Below, one piece after another: positions 8,676 through 17,223 of a stretch of DNA of 44,505 nucleotides; position 1 is the first letter of the stretch; each line of letters begins with the position of its first letter. The notes beneath the pieces are model-generated. The model was not told the origin of the DNA. It ran no database searches and saw nothing but the letters and a program-made list of their open reading frames with translations. Source of the stretch: Treponema sp. (GTDB lineage: Bacteria; Spirochaetota; Spirochaetia; Treponematales; Breznakiellaceae); the NCBI GenBank assembly GCA_031268975.1, contig JAIRWM010000083.1:1-44505 (forward strand), given 5' to 3'. The position numbers were made by a program, and so were the translations under genes.

Positions 8676-9458
8676 TTGACACAGACATCAACAGTAAAGC
8701 AAAAAGCGCCTGTCATGGCGCCGTCCACAGCGGCCCTTTTCGCGGCGGCCCTTTTCACGGCGGCCACAGCCGCCGTTTTCGCGGAGCCCCTGTCAACGGC
8801 GGCTTTCACGGAAACGCCCTCCGCCGGGGTGAACCTGGACGTGCCGTTTTTTTGCCAGGCGCCGAGGGCGAACTGGGCGGATCAACGGCAGCAGGACGGC
8901 TGCGAAGAAACATCGCTCCTTATGGCCCACCTGTGGCTTACAAAAACCACCCTGAGCGCCGTGGAAGCCGAGGCCGAAATCATCGCCCTTAGCAACTGGA
9001 TTCAAACGGAACATTACACCGGCAGGAAAGCATTCATTCCGGATCAGTCAATTGCCGACGCCGCGTTAATTTTTGCGCGATACTACGGCCACACGGACTG
9101 GGAAATCAAACGCAACATTACCGCAAGAGACATTAAGGCGGAACTCGCCGCCGGGAACCTTGTTATCGTCCCCGTAAACGGCCGCATTTTGGCCAACCCC
9201 CACTTCAATCCCCCCGGCCCCGTCGCCCACATGATTGTCATTACCGGCCATATCGGCGACACCTTCTTTGCCAACGACCCGGGCACAGTTCGGGGAAAAA
9301 ACTTCCCGTATCCCCAGGAACGCCTGATGAACGCCATTTACGATTATCCCACCGGCCGTCACATGCCCTACAGAAAAACCGCCACGGCAATGCTCGTCAT
9401 CCGTCCCCCGAGGCAAAGCATTTTTTACGGCACCAATGGCAACGCGGCATCCAGTTGA
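8676..9458 (+). CDS. Exported C39-like cysteine peptidase
   Basis: This 260-residue protein has a Peptidase_C39_2-type papain fold. The candidate catalytic residues are Cys76 in QQDGCEETSL, His185 in GPVAHMIVITG and the ND pair at 200-201 in FFANDPG. An Ala-rich hydrophobic N-terminus (AALFAAALFTAATAAVFAEP) is a signal peptide, placing it in the periplasm or outside. Family members cut peptides or act on cell-wall material; the target here is unknown. I chose the TTG at 8676 because TAGGAAAAACC gives a proper ribosome-binding site; the ATG at 8715 lacks one. The final codons (9398-9425) contain the left copy of the 28-base direct repeat that also occurs at 16308-16335. Confidence 0.82.
   Translation: MTQTSTVKQKAPVMAPSTAALFAAALFTAATAAVFAEPLSTAAFTETPSAGVNLDVPFFCQAPRANWADQRQQDGCEETSLLMAHLWLTKTTLSAVEAEAEIIALSNWIQTEHYTGRKAFIPDQSIADAALIFARYYGHTDWEIKRNITARDIKAELAAGNLVIVPVNGRILANPHFNPPGPVAHMIVITGHIGDTFFANDPGTVRGKNFPYPQERLMNAIYDYPTGRHMPYRKTATAMLVIRPPRQSIFYGTNGNAASS
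9398..9425 (+). repeat. 28-base direct repeat, left copy (inside peptidase 3' end)
   Basis: It begins CATCCGTCCCCCGAGGCAAA and ends GCATTTTT. The identical 28 bases occur in the same orientation at 16308-16335. Similarity drops to background immediately on both sides, so this is not a long paralogous alignment. Here it encodes the VIRPPRQSIF segment near the C-terminus of the peptidase. Together the copies bracket the AT-richer sugar transporter segment. Confidence 0.75.
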
Positions 9459-9582
9459 GCGCCGGCGGCGCCGATTACAGAAGGAACCGTTGCGTGACTC
9501 TCATCGCCGATATGCTTTATGCCGGGGAACATCAACGGAGTACATTACACGGGAAAGTGGTCGGCATTAAAACTGTTGTTGA

Positions 9583-10446
9583 TTACCTGCGGTTTTTATA
9601 GTCAACATGGATTTTTTCACCCGGATGCGGATTTAAGATCCTCTCTTTTCTTTCAATTCGATCACGAACTTTATCCGGATCTGTGGCATACCAGGGCTTT
9701 CCCGGAGCATAGTATGTTCCCCAATGAAACATGATGATATCTGCCTGTTTCAAATGATTGGCAAGACGCAGTGCGTTTTCTGTTCCGAAATGATGCAGGG
9801 GGGAATTATCTTCAAAGTCCATAAACAATAAATCAACATCTGTGTTGTTAAAATGCTCATTCAAAACCCTGGTGTCTCCCGGATCCCAAATTATCCCATT
9901 CCGTGTATAGAATTTAAAACCGCAGCAGTCTTCCGGCTTATAGATATATGGCTGAGTATCCGGATAATCCATCTGCCACGGATGATCGGCGGGGGTCATC
10001 TGAACTTCAACACAGCCAATTTTAAATCTGTCTTCTGTGTTATGGCTTATAATTTTTTCTTCCACAACACCAATTTCCAAAAGTCGTTCTTTTACTTTGT
10101 CTGTACCATGAAATACAGAATCTTTCTTAATCAGTTCCTTTACTGTTAACGCACCAAGATGGTCCGCATCCGCATGGGTATACAATACGGCATCTACCCT
10201 ATATATATCTTTTGCAAAAACAGGCGGCATGGTATACTGGGGAGTATCTTCCACTTCGCTAATGGGCGGATTATCCGAAGCCAGGCTCAAAATTGGGTCT
10301 ATCAATATTGTTGTACCGTAACTATTTAAGAAAATTCCCGCACCCGTAAGCCAATAAACAGCAGTGTCATTTGTCCGCCCGAATGCTTCCCGTGTCATGG
10401 GAACCGGATCGGGAGCCTTTGCCTGGTATGCCCCTTCGTTTACCAT
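9583..10446 (-). CDS. MBL-fold metallo-hydrolase, UlaG-like
   Basis: This 287-residue cytoplasmic metallo-beta-lactamase-fold protein carries the metal motif THADADHLG at ~92-100. That is HxDxDH rather than the classical HxHxDH, with Asp in the second His position. Further ligands are likely in TPADHPW, WDPGDTR and the C-terminal MFHWGT. UlaG-like enzymes open lactone rings such as L-ascorbate 6-phosphate. The start is the ATG at 10446 with AAAGGAGGGAAAGGC directly before it; an ATG ten codons upstream is less likely. It is the last gene of the leftward sugar ABC operon, 26 bases after the second permease. This suggests a lactone or sugar-acid substrate, but that is inference. Codon use is AT-richer than in the flanking genes. 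Confidence 0.82.
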   Translation of the reverse strand: MVNEGAYQAKAPDPVPMTREAFGRTNDTAVYWLTGAGIFLNSYGTTILIDPILSLASDNPPISEVEDTPQYTMPPVFAKDIYRVDAVLYTHADADHLGALTVKELIKKDSVFHGTDKVKERLLEIGVVEEKIISHNTEDRFKIGCVEVQMTPADHPWQMDYPDTQPYIYKPEDCCGFKFYTRNGIIWDPGDTRVLNEHFNNTDVDLLFMDFEDNSPLHHFGTENALRLANHLKQADIIMFHWGTYYAPGKPWYATDPDKVRDRIERKERILNPHPGEKIHVDYKNRR

Positions 10447-10472
10447 GCCTTTCCCTCCTTTTTTTGCCAAAA

Positions 10473-11450
10473 TCATGTCCGGAGTTTTGGCGCTCTGATA
10501 TTAAACATCATTATAACAAGAAGCAATCCGCCCTGAATAACGAGTCTCATTCCCTGCCCCATATTTAACGCCTGGAGTATGCTGTTAAGTTCAATAAGCA
10601 CTATTGATCCAAGTGCACCGCTTACATAACTGCCTTGACCTCCGGAAAGACTTGTACCTCCAATGGTAATCGCTGCCATAGAAAGCAGTGTGTAGCTTAC
10701 CGCCATATTTAATGTAGTACTGCCGGCATAACCAACAATCAGCAGCCCCATAAAACCTGCAATAGAACCGCTGATGACATACGATAAAAACAATACACCT
10801 TTTACATTGATGCCTGTAATTCTTGCTGCATTTTGATTATCACCGACAAGCTTCAGCATTCTTCCAGCCTTTGTCCTTGTCAAAATAATTTCCGTTATCA
10901 CGACTATAATTATCACTACAAACGTTAATTTTCGAATGGGAGGCACAATGCTGCCACTAATGGATTTGAGTAACATGCTGATATTTGCGGAAGGCTGACC
11001 CCTGGTTAACACCATAATGGTTCCACTAATAACACTCCCCATGATGATAGTCATAATCAATGCCGGAATTTTTACGATACTGACAAAAAAGCCGTTTACG
11101 CTTCCGAAAATCGCACCTATAACAAGGGCAGCCGAAATCGCGACAATAAATTGCAGAGGAGTATCCATCGGAAGCAACGGACAAATTAACGCCGTACATG
11201 ATGCTGTAGCGCCTATGGAAAGATCAATACCGTTGTTACCGGCAATAATCACGGTATTTTGCGAAATAGACATAAGCGCAAGAAGGCTTGATGTCATCAG
11301 AATGCTGCTGATGTTGTTCATTGAAATAAATCCACGCGCTATAAAATTACCCGCCAGCATCAGGACAATAATGGCAATTATTGAAGGGAGTAATAATTCA
11401 ACCTTTTTATGGGTACGTTTAAGCGTTATGCCTGATTCGTTCTCTAACAT
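10473..11450 (-). CDS. Sugar ABC transporter permease 2 (CUT2, RbsC-like)
   Basis: This ~325-residue inner-membrane permease of the BPD_transp_2 family has about nine hydrophobic segments. The family loop GNNGIDLSIGAT (~residues 72-84) and a C-terminal GGTSLSGGQGSYVSG block are typical of ribose/galactose-type importers. The start is the ATG at 11450 with AAGGAAGG nine bases upstream; a TTG at 11456 is also possible. Its 5' end overlaps the preceding permease by about 32 bases, implying coupled translation. Two different permeases in one CUT2 operon suggest a heterodimeric channel, as in Lsr, Rha and Ytf systems. The substrate is unknown. Confidence 0.9.
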   Translation of the reverse strand: MLENESGITLKRTHKKVELLLPSIIAIIVLMLAGNFIARGFISMNNISSILMTSSLLALMSISQNTVIIAGNNGIDLSIGATASCTALICPLLPMDTPLQFIVAISAALVIGAIFGSVNGFFVSIVKIPALIMTIIMGSVISGTIMVLTRGQPSANISMLLKSISGSIVPPIRKLTFVVIIIVVITEIILTRTKAGRMLKLVGDNQNAARITGINVKGVLFLSYVISGSIAGFMGLLIVGYAGSTTLNMAVSYTLLSMAAITIGGTSLSGGQGSYVSGALGSIVLIELNSILQALNMGQGMRLVIQGGLLLVIMMFNIRAPKLRT

Positions 11451-12429
11451 ATTCAAAAACCTTCCTTATCCTGTCCCTTTCGCTTGAAATGACAACAGAA
11501 ACAACTACACTTGTAAGCAAAATCAACGTTTTGAGCAGTTCCTGCCAAAATGTATTTATTCCCATGGAAATAATAATATTTGTAAGCATGAACAGGAAAA
11601 GGCATCCGAATATGCCGCCTCCCACATCACCCTTGCCTCCCGAAAGAGAAACGCCGCCAATGACAACGGCTGAAACTGCCGTCATTGACATTGATGCACC
11701 AAGAAGCGGATTCCCGCCCTGTATCATACATGTTATGGCAAGAGCACCAATACCCGTTGTAAAACCGGCGAAACAATATGCAAACATTTTTGTCATTACA
11801 ACATTTACACCTGAACAATAGGCACTGAGTTCATTTTCTCCGACAGCATATATTTTAATTCCTGCCGGTGTGCATTTATATATTTTCCACAAAAAATACG
11901 GCACAAGAATAAATACCACAGTTACAGGCACAACGCCAAAGATCCTTGTTCCATAAAAGTCCGAAAGCATGGTTGTCTTAAGGTATATTGGAGTACGTGT
12001 TACAACCAAAGCAAGTCCGCCGTAAATAATTGATGTTGCATACGTTGTAAGAAGTGGATTGATACGCATAACACCGACCATAAACCCATTAAGTGCACCA
12101 GACCCAACTGATACTAAAAGCATAACGATTATGGCCGCACAAACCGGCATCCCGCCCCCAATTAGCTTAACGACAAGTACATTGCATAGAGAAACCAGCG
12201 GTCCAATCGAAATATCTATGCCGCCCGTCAAGATTACAACAGCCTCACCGATACATATACACAGAACGGTAATATTTGAATTAAGAAAACTTCTTGCAAA
12301 ACCAAGATCAAAATTTGCATTTGTCCCAAATACAACAAAAAGTGCAGAAAGGATAAATAAAAAAACTGCCGGGGCGGAACTTGACTTAATCAAATTTACC
12401 AAAATTCTTCGGGATATATCTTTACTCAT
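11419..12429 (-). CDS. Sugar ABC transporter permease 1 (CUT2, RbsC-like)
   Basis: This 336-residue inner-membrane permease has a short basic N-terminus (MSKDISRRILVNLIKSS) followed by repeated hydrophobic helices. The BPD_transp_2 signatures are EAVVILTGGIDISIGPLVS (~62-80) and GGVSLSGGKGDVGGG (~260-275). It partners the next permease and the upstream double ATPase. The ATG overlaps the ATPase stop (ATGA), so both are made by translational coupling. The positive-inside C-terminus (SSERDRIRKVFEYVRERIRH) matches cytoplasmic termini of the family. Confidence 0.9.
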   Translation of the reverse strand: MSKDISRRILVNLIKSSSAPAVFLFILSALFVVFGTNANFDLGFARSFLNSNITVLCICIGEAVVILTGGIDISIGPLVSLCNVLVVKLIGGGMPVCAAIIVMLLVSVGSGALNGFMVGVMRINPLLTTYATSIIYGGLALVVTRTPIYLKTTMLSDFYGTRIFGVVPVTVVFILVPYFLWKIYKCTPAGIKIYAVGENELSAYCSGVNVVMTKMFAYCFAGFTTGIGALAITCMIQGGNPLLGASMSMTAVSAVVIGGVSLSGGKGDVGGGIFGCLFLFMLTNIIISMGINTFWQELLKTLILLTSVVVSVVISSERDRIRKVFEYVRERIRHNA

Positions 12430-13928
12430 GGTATTTTATCAATTCCCTTTGCAAGGGTCGCCGCAATAATATTATCCCGTGTAATTTCAAAACCCCGTAA
12501 AGTTACGACAATACCACCTTCATATAATACAATGACCCTTGCATTTTCTTTTTCCGAGCATAACGCCACCAGTTCATCTTCATCACTCGAAACAAAAATC
12601 ATTGCCATGCCTTTTTCCGAAAGGGCCCAAAGAATCTCCCTGAGTTCACCTCTTGCTTTAATGTCTATGCCTTTTGACGGATCATCGGCAAGAAGCAACA
12701 GCGGATTGGTGTGCGTCCAGCGTCCGAGTATAACTTTTTGCTGATTTCCGCCTGACAGTGACGCTATATCCTGCTGAGTAGTATCAAATTTTACGTTCAA
12801 TTGCTTAAGAACCGCCATTACATCACTTTTTTTGTTTAAGGCAAGTTCTTGTACAACCTTGGTGTTTTCTGAAAGGTCGTGGCGCTTGAATACGCCGTCC
12901 CTTTCCCGATCTCCCGAAACATAGGCAAAGCCATGTTTTACGGCACCTGCAGGGTTATCAATATGCAGACGCCTGCCCCTCAATTCTATCTCTACAGAAC
13001 CGGAAAGGCCGTGTAATGTCCTGACAATATCGGCTTGACCGTGTCCCTGGAGTCCCGCTATTCCGATAATTTCACCTTCCATTATGTCCAAATTGACTTT
13101 TGTATTATAACGTTTTACAGGAAGCCCTTTTACAGAAATTAAAAGTTCCTGCTGGTTTACTCCGGATTTTTTTCTTTTTTTCTGCTTTTCTTTTACTTCG
13201 GAATCCCTGTCTTTATTCCCTATCATATCAGTAAGCAAAGTATCGCTGCCGACCCATTCCAGATTATATGTTGAAATCACTTCTCCGTTCCGCATTACTG
13301 TAACCGTATCACAAATTGAAAAAATTTCGGACATTCGATGCGATACAAACAGGATAATTTTATTCTGTCTTTTGTATTCGTCCAGCAGTCTTTTTACAAT
13401 TTCAACATCTTCCCGGTACAATGCCGATGTAATCTCGTCTATCATCAGAATATCAAAATCCTGAAAAACCGCTTTCCCGAATTCAATCAGGTACTGCTTA
13501 TTTATGGGAAGCTCTTTTATCGGCGTATCTATCTCTTTTAGAATTCCAAGTTTATCAAGTATATTTTCAGTTTCGGCCCTCATCACCTTTCTGTCGGTAA
13601 AAATCCGTGACCACACAGGTACTTTGCACAGTGTAATGTTCTCTTCGACCGTTAAATTCGGCAATATGCTGAGTTCCTGGGAAGTAGCGGCCAATTTTAA
13701 CGCCTTTGAAGATTGTGGTGAATGGATTTCGGACTTTACACCGTTAAATAAAAGTTCACCTTTATCCTGCTTCACAAGACCAGCCCCAACTTTTATAAGT
13801 GTCGACTTCCCCGAACCGTTACCTCCCAGAAGCGCTCTTATTTCGCCGCTTTTCAACACAAGGCTCGCGTTTTTCAGGGCATGTATGCTACCATATGCTT
13901 TTGAAATGCCTTTAAACTCAAAAATCAT
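12426..13928 (-). CDS. Sugar ABC transporter ATPase with two ABC domains (RbsA/MglA-like)
   Basis: This 500-residue double ATPase energises the two permeases. Domain 1 (~1-240) has an intact Walker A, GGNGSGKST, and Walker B ILMIDEITSAL, but its signature region (LPINKQYLIEFGKAV) is degenerate. Domain 2 (~265-495) has a Walker A lacking the lysine (GLQGHGQAD) but a good signature, LSGGNQQKVILGRW, and DDPSKGID. This complementary asymmetry is the normal RbsA pattern and gives one competent composite site. The linker contains a basic stretch, KEKQKKRKK. It ends in an ATGA overlap with permease 1. The ribosome-binding site is weak (GTGAGAG). Confidence 0.93.
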   Translation of the reverse strand: MIFEFKGISKAYGSIHALKNASLVLKSGEIRALLGGNGSGKSTLIKVGAGLVKQDKGELLFNGVKSEIHSPQSSKALKLAATSQELSILPNLTVEENITLCKVPVWSRIFTDRKVMRAETENILDKLGILKEIDTPIKELPINKQYLIEFGKAVFQDFDILMIDEITSALYREDVEIVKRLLDEYKRQNKIILFVSHRMSEIFSICDTVTVMRNGEVISTYNLEWVGSDTLLTDMIGNKDRDSEVKEKQKKRKKSGVNQQELLISVKGLPVKRYNTKVNLDIMEGEIIGIAGLQGHGQADIVRTLHGLSGSVEIELRGRRLHIDNPAGAVKHGFAYVSGDRERDGVFKRHDLSENTKVVQELALNKKSDVMAVLKQLNVKFDTTQQDIASLSGGNQQKVILGRWTHTNPLLLLADDPSKGIDIKARGELREILWALSEKGMAMIFVSSDEDELVALCSEKENARVIVLYEGGIVVTLRGFEITRDNIIAATLAKGIDKIP

Positions 13929-13955
13929 ATTTACAAAACTCTCACTTTAAGTTTC

Positions 13956-13974
13956 ATTAAACCCACTTGCGAAT
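13956..13974 (+). repeat. 19-base dispersed repeat, copy 2
   Basis: ATTAAACCCACTTGCGAAT, identical to 538-556, lies between the binding-protein gene and the ATPase gene. The copy at 538 forms the right arm of an inverted repeat; this one has no matching left arm nearby, so it may be a truncated element. Confidence 0.65.
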
Positions 13975-13985
13975 AAAACACGAGA

Positions 13986-14018
13986 ACTTAAGCAAGATTA
14001 CCATCCCTTGCTTTAAGT
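13986..14018 (-). promoter_or_regulatory. Intercistronic stem-loop after the binding-protein gene
   Basis: ACTTAAGCAAG pairs with CTTGCTTTAAGT across a 10-base loop, with one bulged base. It sits between the binding-protein stop and the ATPase start. In periplasmic-binding-protein operons such hairpins often protect the first cistron or attenuate readthrough, giving excess binding protein. That role is inferred here. Confidence 0.5.
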
Positions 14019-14064
14019 CCCCGTATTCCTGGATAACAGATAATCTCCGCAAACCTAAATATTA

Positions 14065-15183
14065 CTATTTAAAGTATGCATCGATTTCATTCTGTGCGAG
14101 CCACCCGTCAAGACAATCTGTATTCTGCATACCTTTTACAAGATTTACCGCCTCGTTAAGAGTTATGGCTTTTGATCCATTTAGACCCTGCATCCATGGA
14201 GCGCCCGGATTGCCTTCCCGTGTTACCACATACGCAGGATCTCTGATGATACAATTAGCAAGCCCGGGATTAAGCGGATTGGGCTGTAATGCATCAGCTT
14301 TGAATTCCTTCCCCTGAAGAAGATTAATGGCTATTCCGAGAGCGTCTTTAATAATTCCGGGGCTCACGGTTACGGTTATCGAGTTAAGATCCGGAAGGGC
14401 AGCCCACATATCAATGTACTCCTTGGTATAATCCCCGGTAACAAGCCTGGGTTCAATACCAGCGTTTTTATACGCATTCAAGATACCGGCGCTCATTACA
14501 TCCTGGGTAAGAACACCGTCGACCTTACTATAGGTTGAAAGGTAGACAGTCATGGCGGCCTGTGCATCAGTTGTCGAGTACTTGCCTTCACCGATGGCCA
14601 GAGTCCGGATTGCGGGGTACCTTGCAAGAATTCTGTCTACCACTGCCTGGCGGGGCTCATTGGCCGGATGGCCAAAGACGCCGGCAATCTGAATTATATC
14701 ACCCCGGCCACCAAGCTGTTCGACAAACCAATTTGTAATAACTTCCTGGAAAGCGTCATTATTACCGAAGACGCCGTACGTACCTTCATAAGCAGCAGGA
14801 TCATTGCAGATAATGGCAAGGGTCCCTTTCTCAACAGCAAGATCGACAATAGGCTTTATTCCTTCTGCTGATACGGGCCAGATCAGCAAGGCATCAATAC
14901 CGGTATTTATCATCGCCGTACAGGCGTTGATTTGCTGGACAAGGTCGGAAGCGCTTGTCGCAACCTGATATTCCGAAATAATGCCCTGCTTTTTGTACGC
15001 CTCGGCAGCTTCTTCAAAGTCCTTCACATATGCCGCAGACCAGGTGTTCCCCCACACCGCTGTTGACAGACCAATTTTGAGACCTCCGCTGCTCGTATCA
15101 GCTTTCTTTGGGCCACATCCGGTGAAAACTCCTGCAGCAAGAAGCAGGCTTACGAAAACATGTATCATTTTTCTCTTTTGCAT
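14065..15183 (-). CDS. Sugar-binding lipoprotein of the CUT2 ABC transporter
   Basis: This 372-residue lipoprotein has a lipobox ending at Cys23 (AGVFTGC), so it should be lipid-anchored on the periplasmic side. The Peripla_BP_4 fold starts at GGLKIGLSTAVWGNTWS. The motif INTGIDALLIWPVSAEGI (~90-107) and the C-terminal KVDGVLTQDVMSAGILNAYK match type I sugar-binding proteins of the ribose/autoinducer-2 class. The terminal region (NEAVNLVKGMQNTDCLDGWL) is family-typical. It is the first gene of the leftward transporter operon, divergent from the AraC regulator, and has an excellent AGGAGG ribosome-binding site. The ligand cannot be named; the UlaG-like gene downstream hints at a sugar acid or lactone. 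Confidence 0.92.
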   Translation of the reverse strand: MQKRKMIHVFVSLLLAAGVFTGCGPKKADTSSGGLKIGLSTAVWGNTWSAAYVKDFEEAAEAYKKQGIISEYQVATSASDLVQQINACTAMINTGIDALLIWPVSAEGIKPIVDLAVEKGTLAIICNDPAAYEGTYGVFGNNDAFQEVITNWFVEQLGGRGDIIQIAGVFGHPANEPRQAVVDRILARYPAIRTLAIGEGKYSTTDAQAAMTVYLSTYSKVDGVLTQDVMSAGILNAYKNAGIEPRLVTGDYTKEYIDMWAALPDLNSITVTVSPGIIKDALGIAINLLQGKEFKADALQPNPLNPGLANCIIRDPAYVVTREGNPGAPWMQGLNGSKAITLNEAVNLVKGMQNTDCLDGWLAQNEIDAYFK

Positions 15184-15279
15184 TTTTATTGTTCCTCCTG
15201 TTTAAAAACGTAAAGATTATTGGTTTTTTTGTACATAACCACTATTGACAATTCATATCCGATATTGATATTTTCAAAT

Positions 15280-16140
15280 ATGCGGATCAAAAAAGCGGTT
15301 TATGTGTTCAGGTTAATGGGAGGAAGCAACTTGGTTTGGCACGGGCGTTACCATAGCCACGATATAACAGACTACGAAATTCATGTCTTTTTTGAAGGAG
15401 AAGGACAAATACTGCTAAATCGTTCGAAATTCCCAATTGAGGCGAATCGGCTTTTCTTGGCAAAACCCAAGGAATTTCATTCAATACTTCCCGATGCTGT
15501 TCGAAAGCCTGTTACCTATTATGCAATCCGTTTTGAATCGTCCGAAAACGAGACTGATAAAGAAGTACTGTCCCTTCTGAACAATTCTTTTGGCCCGCTT
15601 TCAATCGACGCAAGAGAACGTTTTTTTATTGAAGATCTATACAGGCTTACCGGGGAAAATGATCCGGCAAAGCAACGGGCTACCGAATATCTGTTATTAA
15701 GCCTTCTCTTTCGCTGGTATGGGGGAGTAAAGCCTGCGGATCAAGATCATGGATCCAGGGATTCACAAAGGCATTACATAGATAAGACGCTTTCCATTAT
15801 GGAAAAGTCAATCAGGAAAAAACTCAATGTCGGAGTATTGGCGGATAAAATCGGACTTTCAGAAGAATACCTTATCAGAATTTTTCATGACCGGCTGGGC
15901 ATGACCCCGTTTCAGTACTTTACCAGACTTAAAACCGAAGCTTCGTCTTCTCTCCTTTCCAGAACCAATTTACCCATACAGCATATAGCGGAACATTTTG
16001 GGTTTGAAAACCCGTTTCATTTTTCACGAGTCTTTAAAAAGTGCATCGGCCTTTCTCCATCAGCGTACCGGAAGACCTTTGCTTTGCAAGGAGAAAACGA
16101 GGAAAGCTATCCGTTGAACAGTAAAACGGAGATACCGTGA
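15280..16140 (+). CDS. AraC-family transcriptional regulator
   Basis: This ~286-residue regulator has an N-terminal cupin-like sensor domain (~1-150; HGRYHSHDITDYEIHVFFEG and FLAKPKEFHSI are typical) and a C-terminal AraC double HTH (~190-282; LADKIGLSEEYLIRIFHDRL and IAEHFGFENPFHFSRVFKK). It is divergent from the sugar transporter operon with under 100 bases between starts, so it most likely controls that operon in response to the transported sugar. The ATG at 15280 was chosen; an upstream TTG at 15220 would add a poor, hydrophobic 20-residue extension. Neither has a clear Shine-Dalgarno. It lies at the right end of the AT-richer island. Confidence 0.9.
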   Translation: MRIKKAVYVFRLMGGSNLVWHGRYHSHDITDYEIHVFFEGEGQILLNRSKFPIEANRLFLAKPKEFHSILPDAVRKPVTYYAIRFESSENETDKEVLSLLNNSFGPLSIDARERFFIEDLYRLTGENDPAKQRATEYLLLSLLFRWYGGVKPADQDHGSRDSQRHYIDKTLSIMEKSIRKKLNVGVLADKIGLSEEYLIRIFHDRLGMTPFQYFTRLKTEASSSLLSRTNLPIQHIAEHFGFENPFHFSRVFKKCIGLSPSAYRKTFALQGENEESYPLNSKTEIP

Positions 16141-16307
16141 ACATCGGCAGTCCTGCGTTCAGGGGTGGAATACTGTGGACAAATGGATTTTCAAAACCGA
16201 AAATTTTTTGTCTGAACGTGCAACATGCTGGCTATACCCTTCATTTTAACCAGGAACAACGTAACCGGAAGAATGAGAAAGGGGACGGCACAGGTGCCGT
16301 AGTTCTC

Positions 16308-16335
16308 CATCCGTCCCCCGAGGCAAAGCATTTTT
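16308..16335 (+). repeat. 28-base direct repeat, right copy
   Basis: Exact copy of 9398-9425, here outside any gene. The two copies are about 6.9 kb apart and flank the AT-richer block with the metallo-hydrolase, the sugar ABC transporter and AraC. Possible explanations are a recombination or attachment scar, or movement of a short piece of the peptidase gene. Confidence 0.75.
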
Positions 16336-16401
16336 ACCGTGCCGCTTTCGGAGAATGGTTTAATGTCTGCCCGCGTTACAGACAGACATTAAATATATTT
16401 G

Positions 16402-16430
16402 GCTGTGTTCCCGCGGACTCCATCCGACAG
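16402..16430 (-). pseudogene. Fossil fragment of an AlkD-like gene
   Basis: By hand alignment, 26 of 29 bases match 18055-18083 inside the intact AlkD-like gene, with no gaps, and all three differences are transitions. Read leftward the fragment gives VGWSPREHSQ against IGWSLREYSK in the intact protein. The reading frame ends soon after. It lies 20 bases beyond the HAAS gene stop, where a second AlkD-like copy would be if the gene set had once been duplicated in tandem. Confidence 0.6.
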
Positions 16431-16449
16431 GGCGCATTCCGTTTTTCTT

Positions 16450-17223
16450 TCAGCGCCGGTTTTTCCGCATGATCTCAAGCCGCGTTTCCAGCGCCCAGGG
16501 TTTTAGCCTGCATTTTTCCGTTAAAATCAGAAACGCGAGAATGCCAGCGCCGGACAGCACAAAAGGAAATGCGGAAGCCAGACCCCCCGCGCGGCCTTCC
16601 CAGCCTCCGGCGGAGAAAAGCACAAGGGGATAAATCGAAACGCCAAAAGCGATTAACCCTGCGGCGGTTGAATACCAGAGAGCGCGTTTGCGTTTCATGG
16701 GATACAGTGAAGATGTTTCCTGGGTAAACCCAAGAAATGTAAAACCCGCGGCAGCCGCGGTAAAAAAAGGAAAAAAGACACCGAAAACCCCTTCCAGCTC
16801 GAGGCGGCTGTTTCCATAGCCGGACAGACTGGGGCCGTTTGGCGCGTTTTGCAAAACGCCCGTTTCCGTCGATCCGGTGAGCGCAAAATAGGTTATGAAT
16901 GAAAAAACAAATCCGAAAACCAGCAGGGCGCCAAAAACAATATAACTGATAATACGGCCGGTTTTCATGTAGTGCCTGATGTCAAGATACCGCTCCTCAA
17001 AAACTTCTTTCCGCCTGTTCCGGCTTATTTCGTCGGCTAACGCGGAAACGTCTCCAAGCTCCGAAGCCGCTTTTTCAAAGGCCGCTTTTTCCGGCAAACC
17101 TTTTTTGACCATGCTCGCGATACGATCGTCAAGATTAACCTGTAGTTCCTCCATAAAATCCAGCAGCGCTTCCGTTTCTTCATAATCCGTAAACAGGGTT
17201 TTGACATATTCTTTAGTGTTCAT
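16450..17223 (-). CDS. HAAS/DUF1700-type membrane protein
   Basis: This 257-residue membrane protein has an N-terminal helical prefix domain (~1-80) with the permease-prefix pattern NLDDRIASMVKKGLPEKAAF followed by ASELGDVSALADEI. Four transmembrane stretches follow at about 88-115, 143-166, 181-207 and 216-236, then a basic tail. Such proteins are regularly encoded right after a PadR-family repressor and are thought to act with it in membrane stress or transporter control; the mechanism is not established. Its start overlaps the PadR stop by 11 bases. A fossil of a second copy, covering the GFTFLGFTQET region, is present at 18699-18753. Confidence 0.82.
   Translation of the reverse strand: MNTKEYVKTLFTDYEETEALLDFMEELQVNLDDRIASMVKKGLPEKAAFEKAASELGDVSALADEISRNRRKEVFEERYLDIRHYMKTGRIISYIVFGALLVFGFVFSFITYFALTGSTETGVLQNAPNGPSLSGYGNSRLELEGVFGVFFPFFTAAAAGFTFLGFTQETSSLYPMKRKRALWYSTAAGLIAFGVSIYPLVLFSAGGWEGRAGGLASAFPFVLSGAGILAFLILTEKCRLKPWALETRLEIMRKNRR

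Larger units (their letters stand above)
16141..16449. other. Gap with repeat copy and gene fossil, no intact gene
   Basis: This stretch between the AraC gene and the HAAS gene contains the right copy of the 28-base direct repeat (16308-16335) and a fragment resembling part of the AlkD-like gene (16402-16430). A 111-residue rightward frame spans it (GTG at 16137) but crosses both unrelated pieces, shows no domain and overlaps the regulator stop, so I do not call it a gene. GGCAC AGGT GCC near 16287 is a small hairpin. Confidence 0.55.

Noticed and set aside
9459-9582. Terminator between the peptidase and the metallo-hydrolase
   Set aside because: Only a short GCGCC-GGC-GGCGC hairpin without a T-run is present.
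16137-16472. 111-residue rightward reading frame
   Set aside because: It runs across the 28-base repeat and the alkD fossil, overlaps the AraC stop and the HAAS gene end, and shows no domain.
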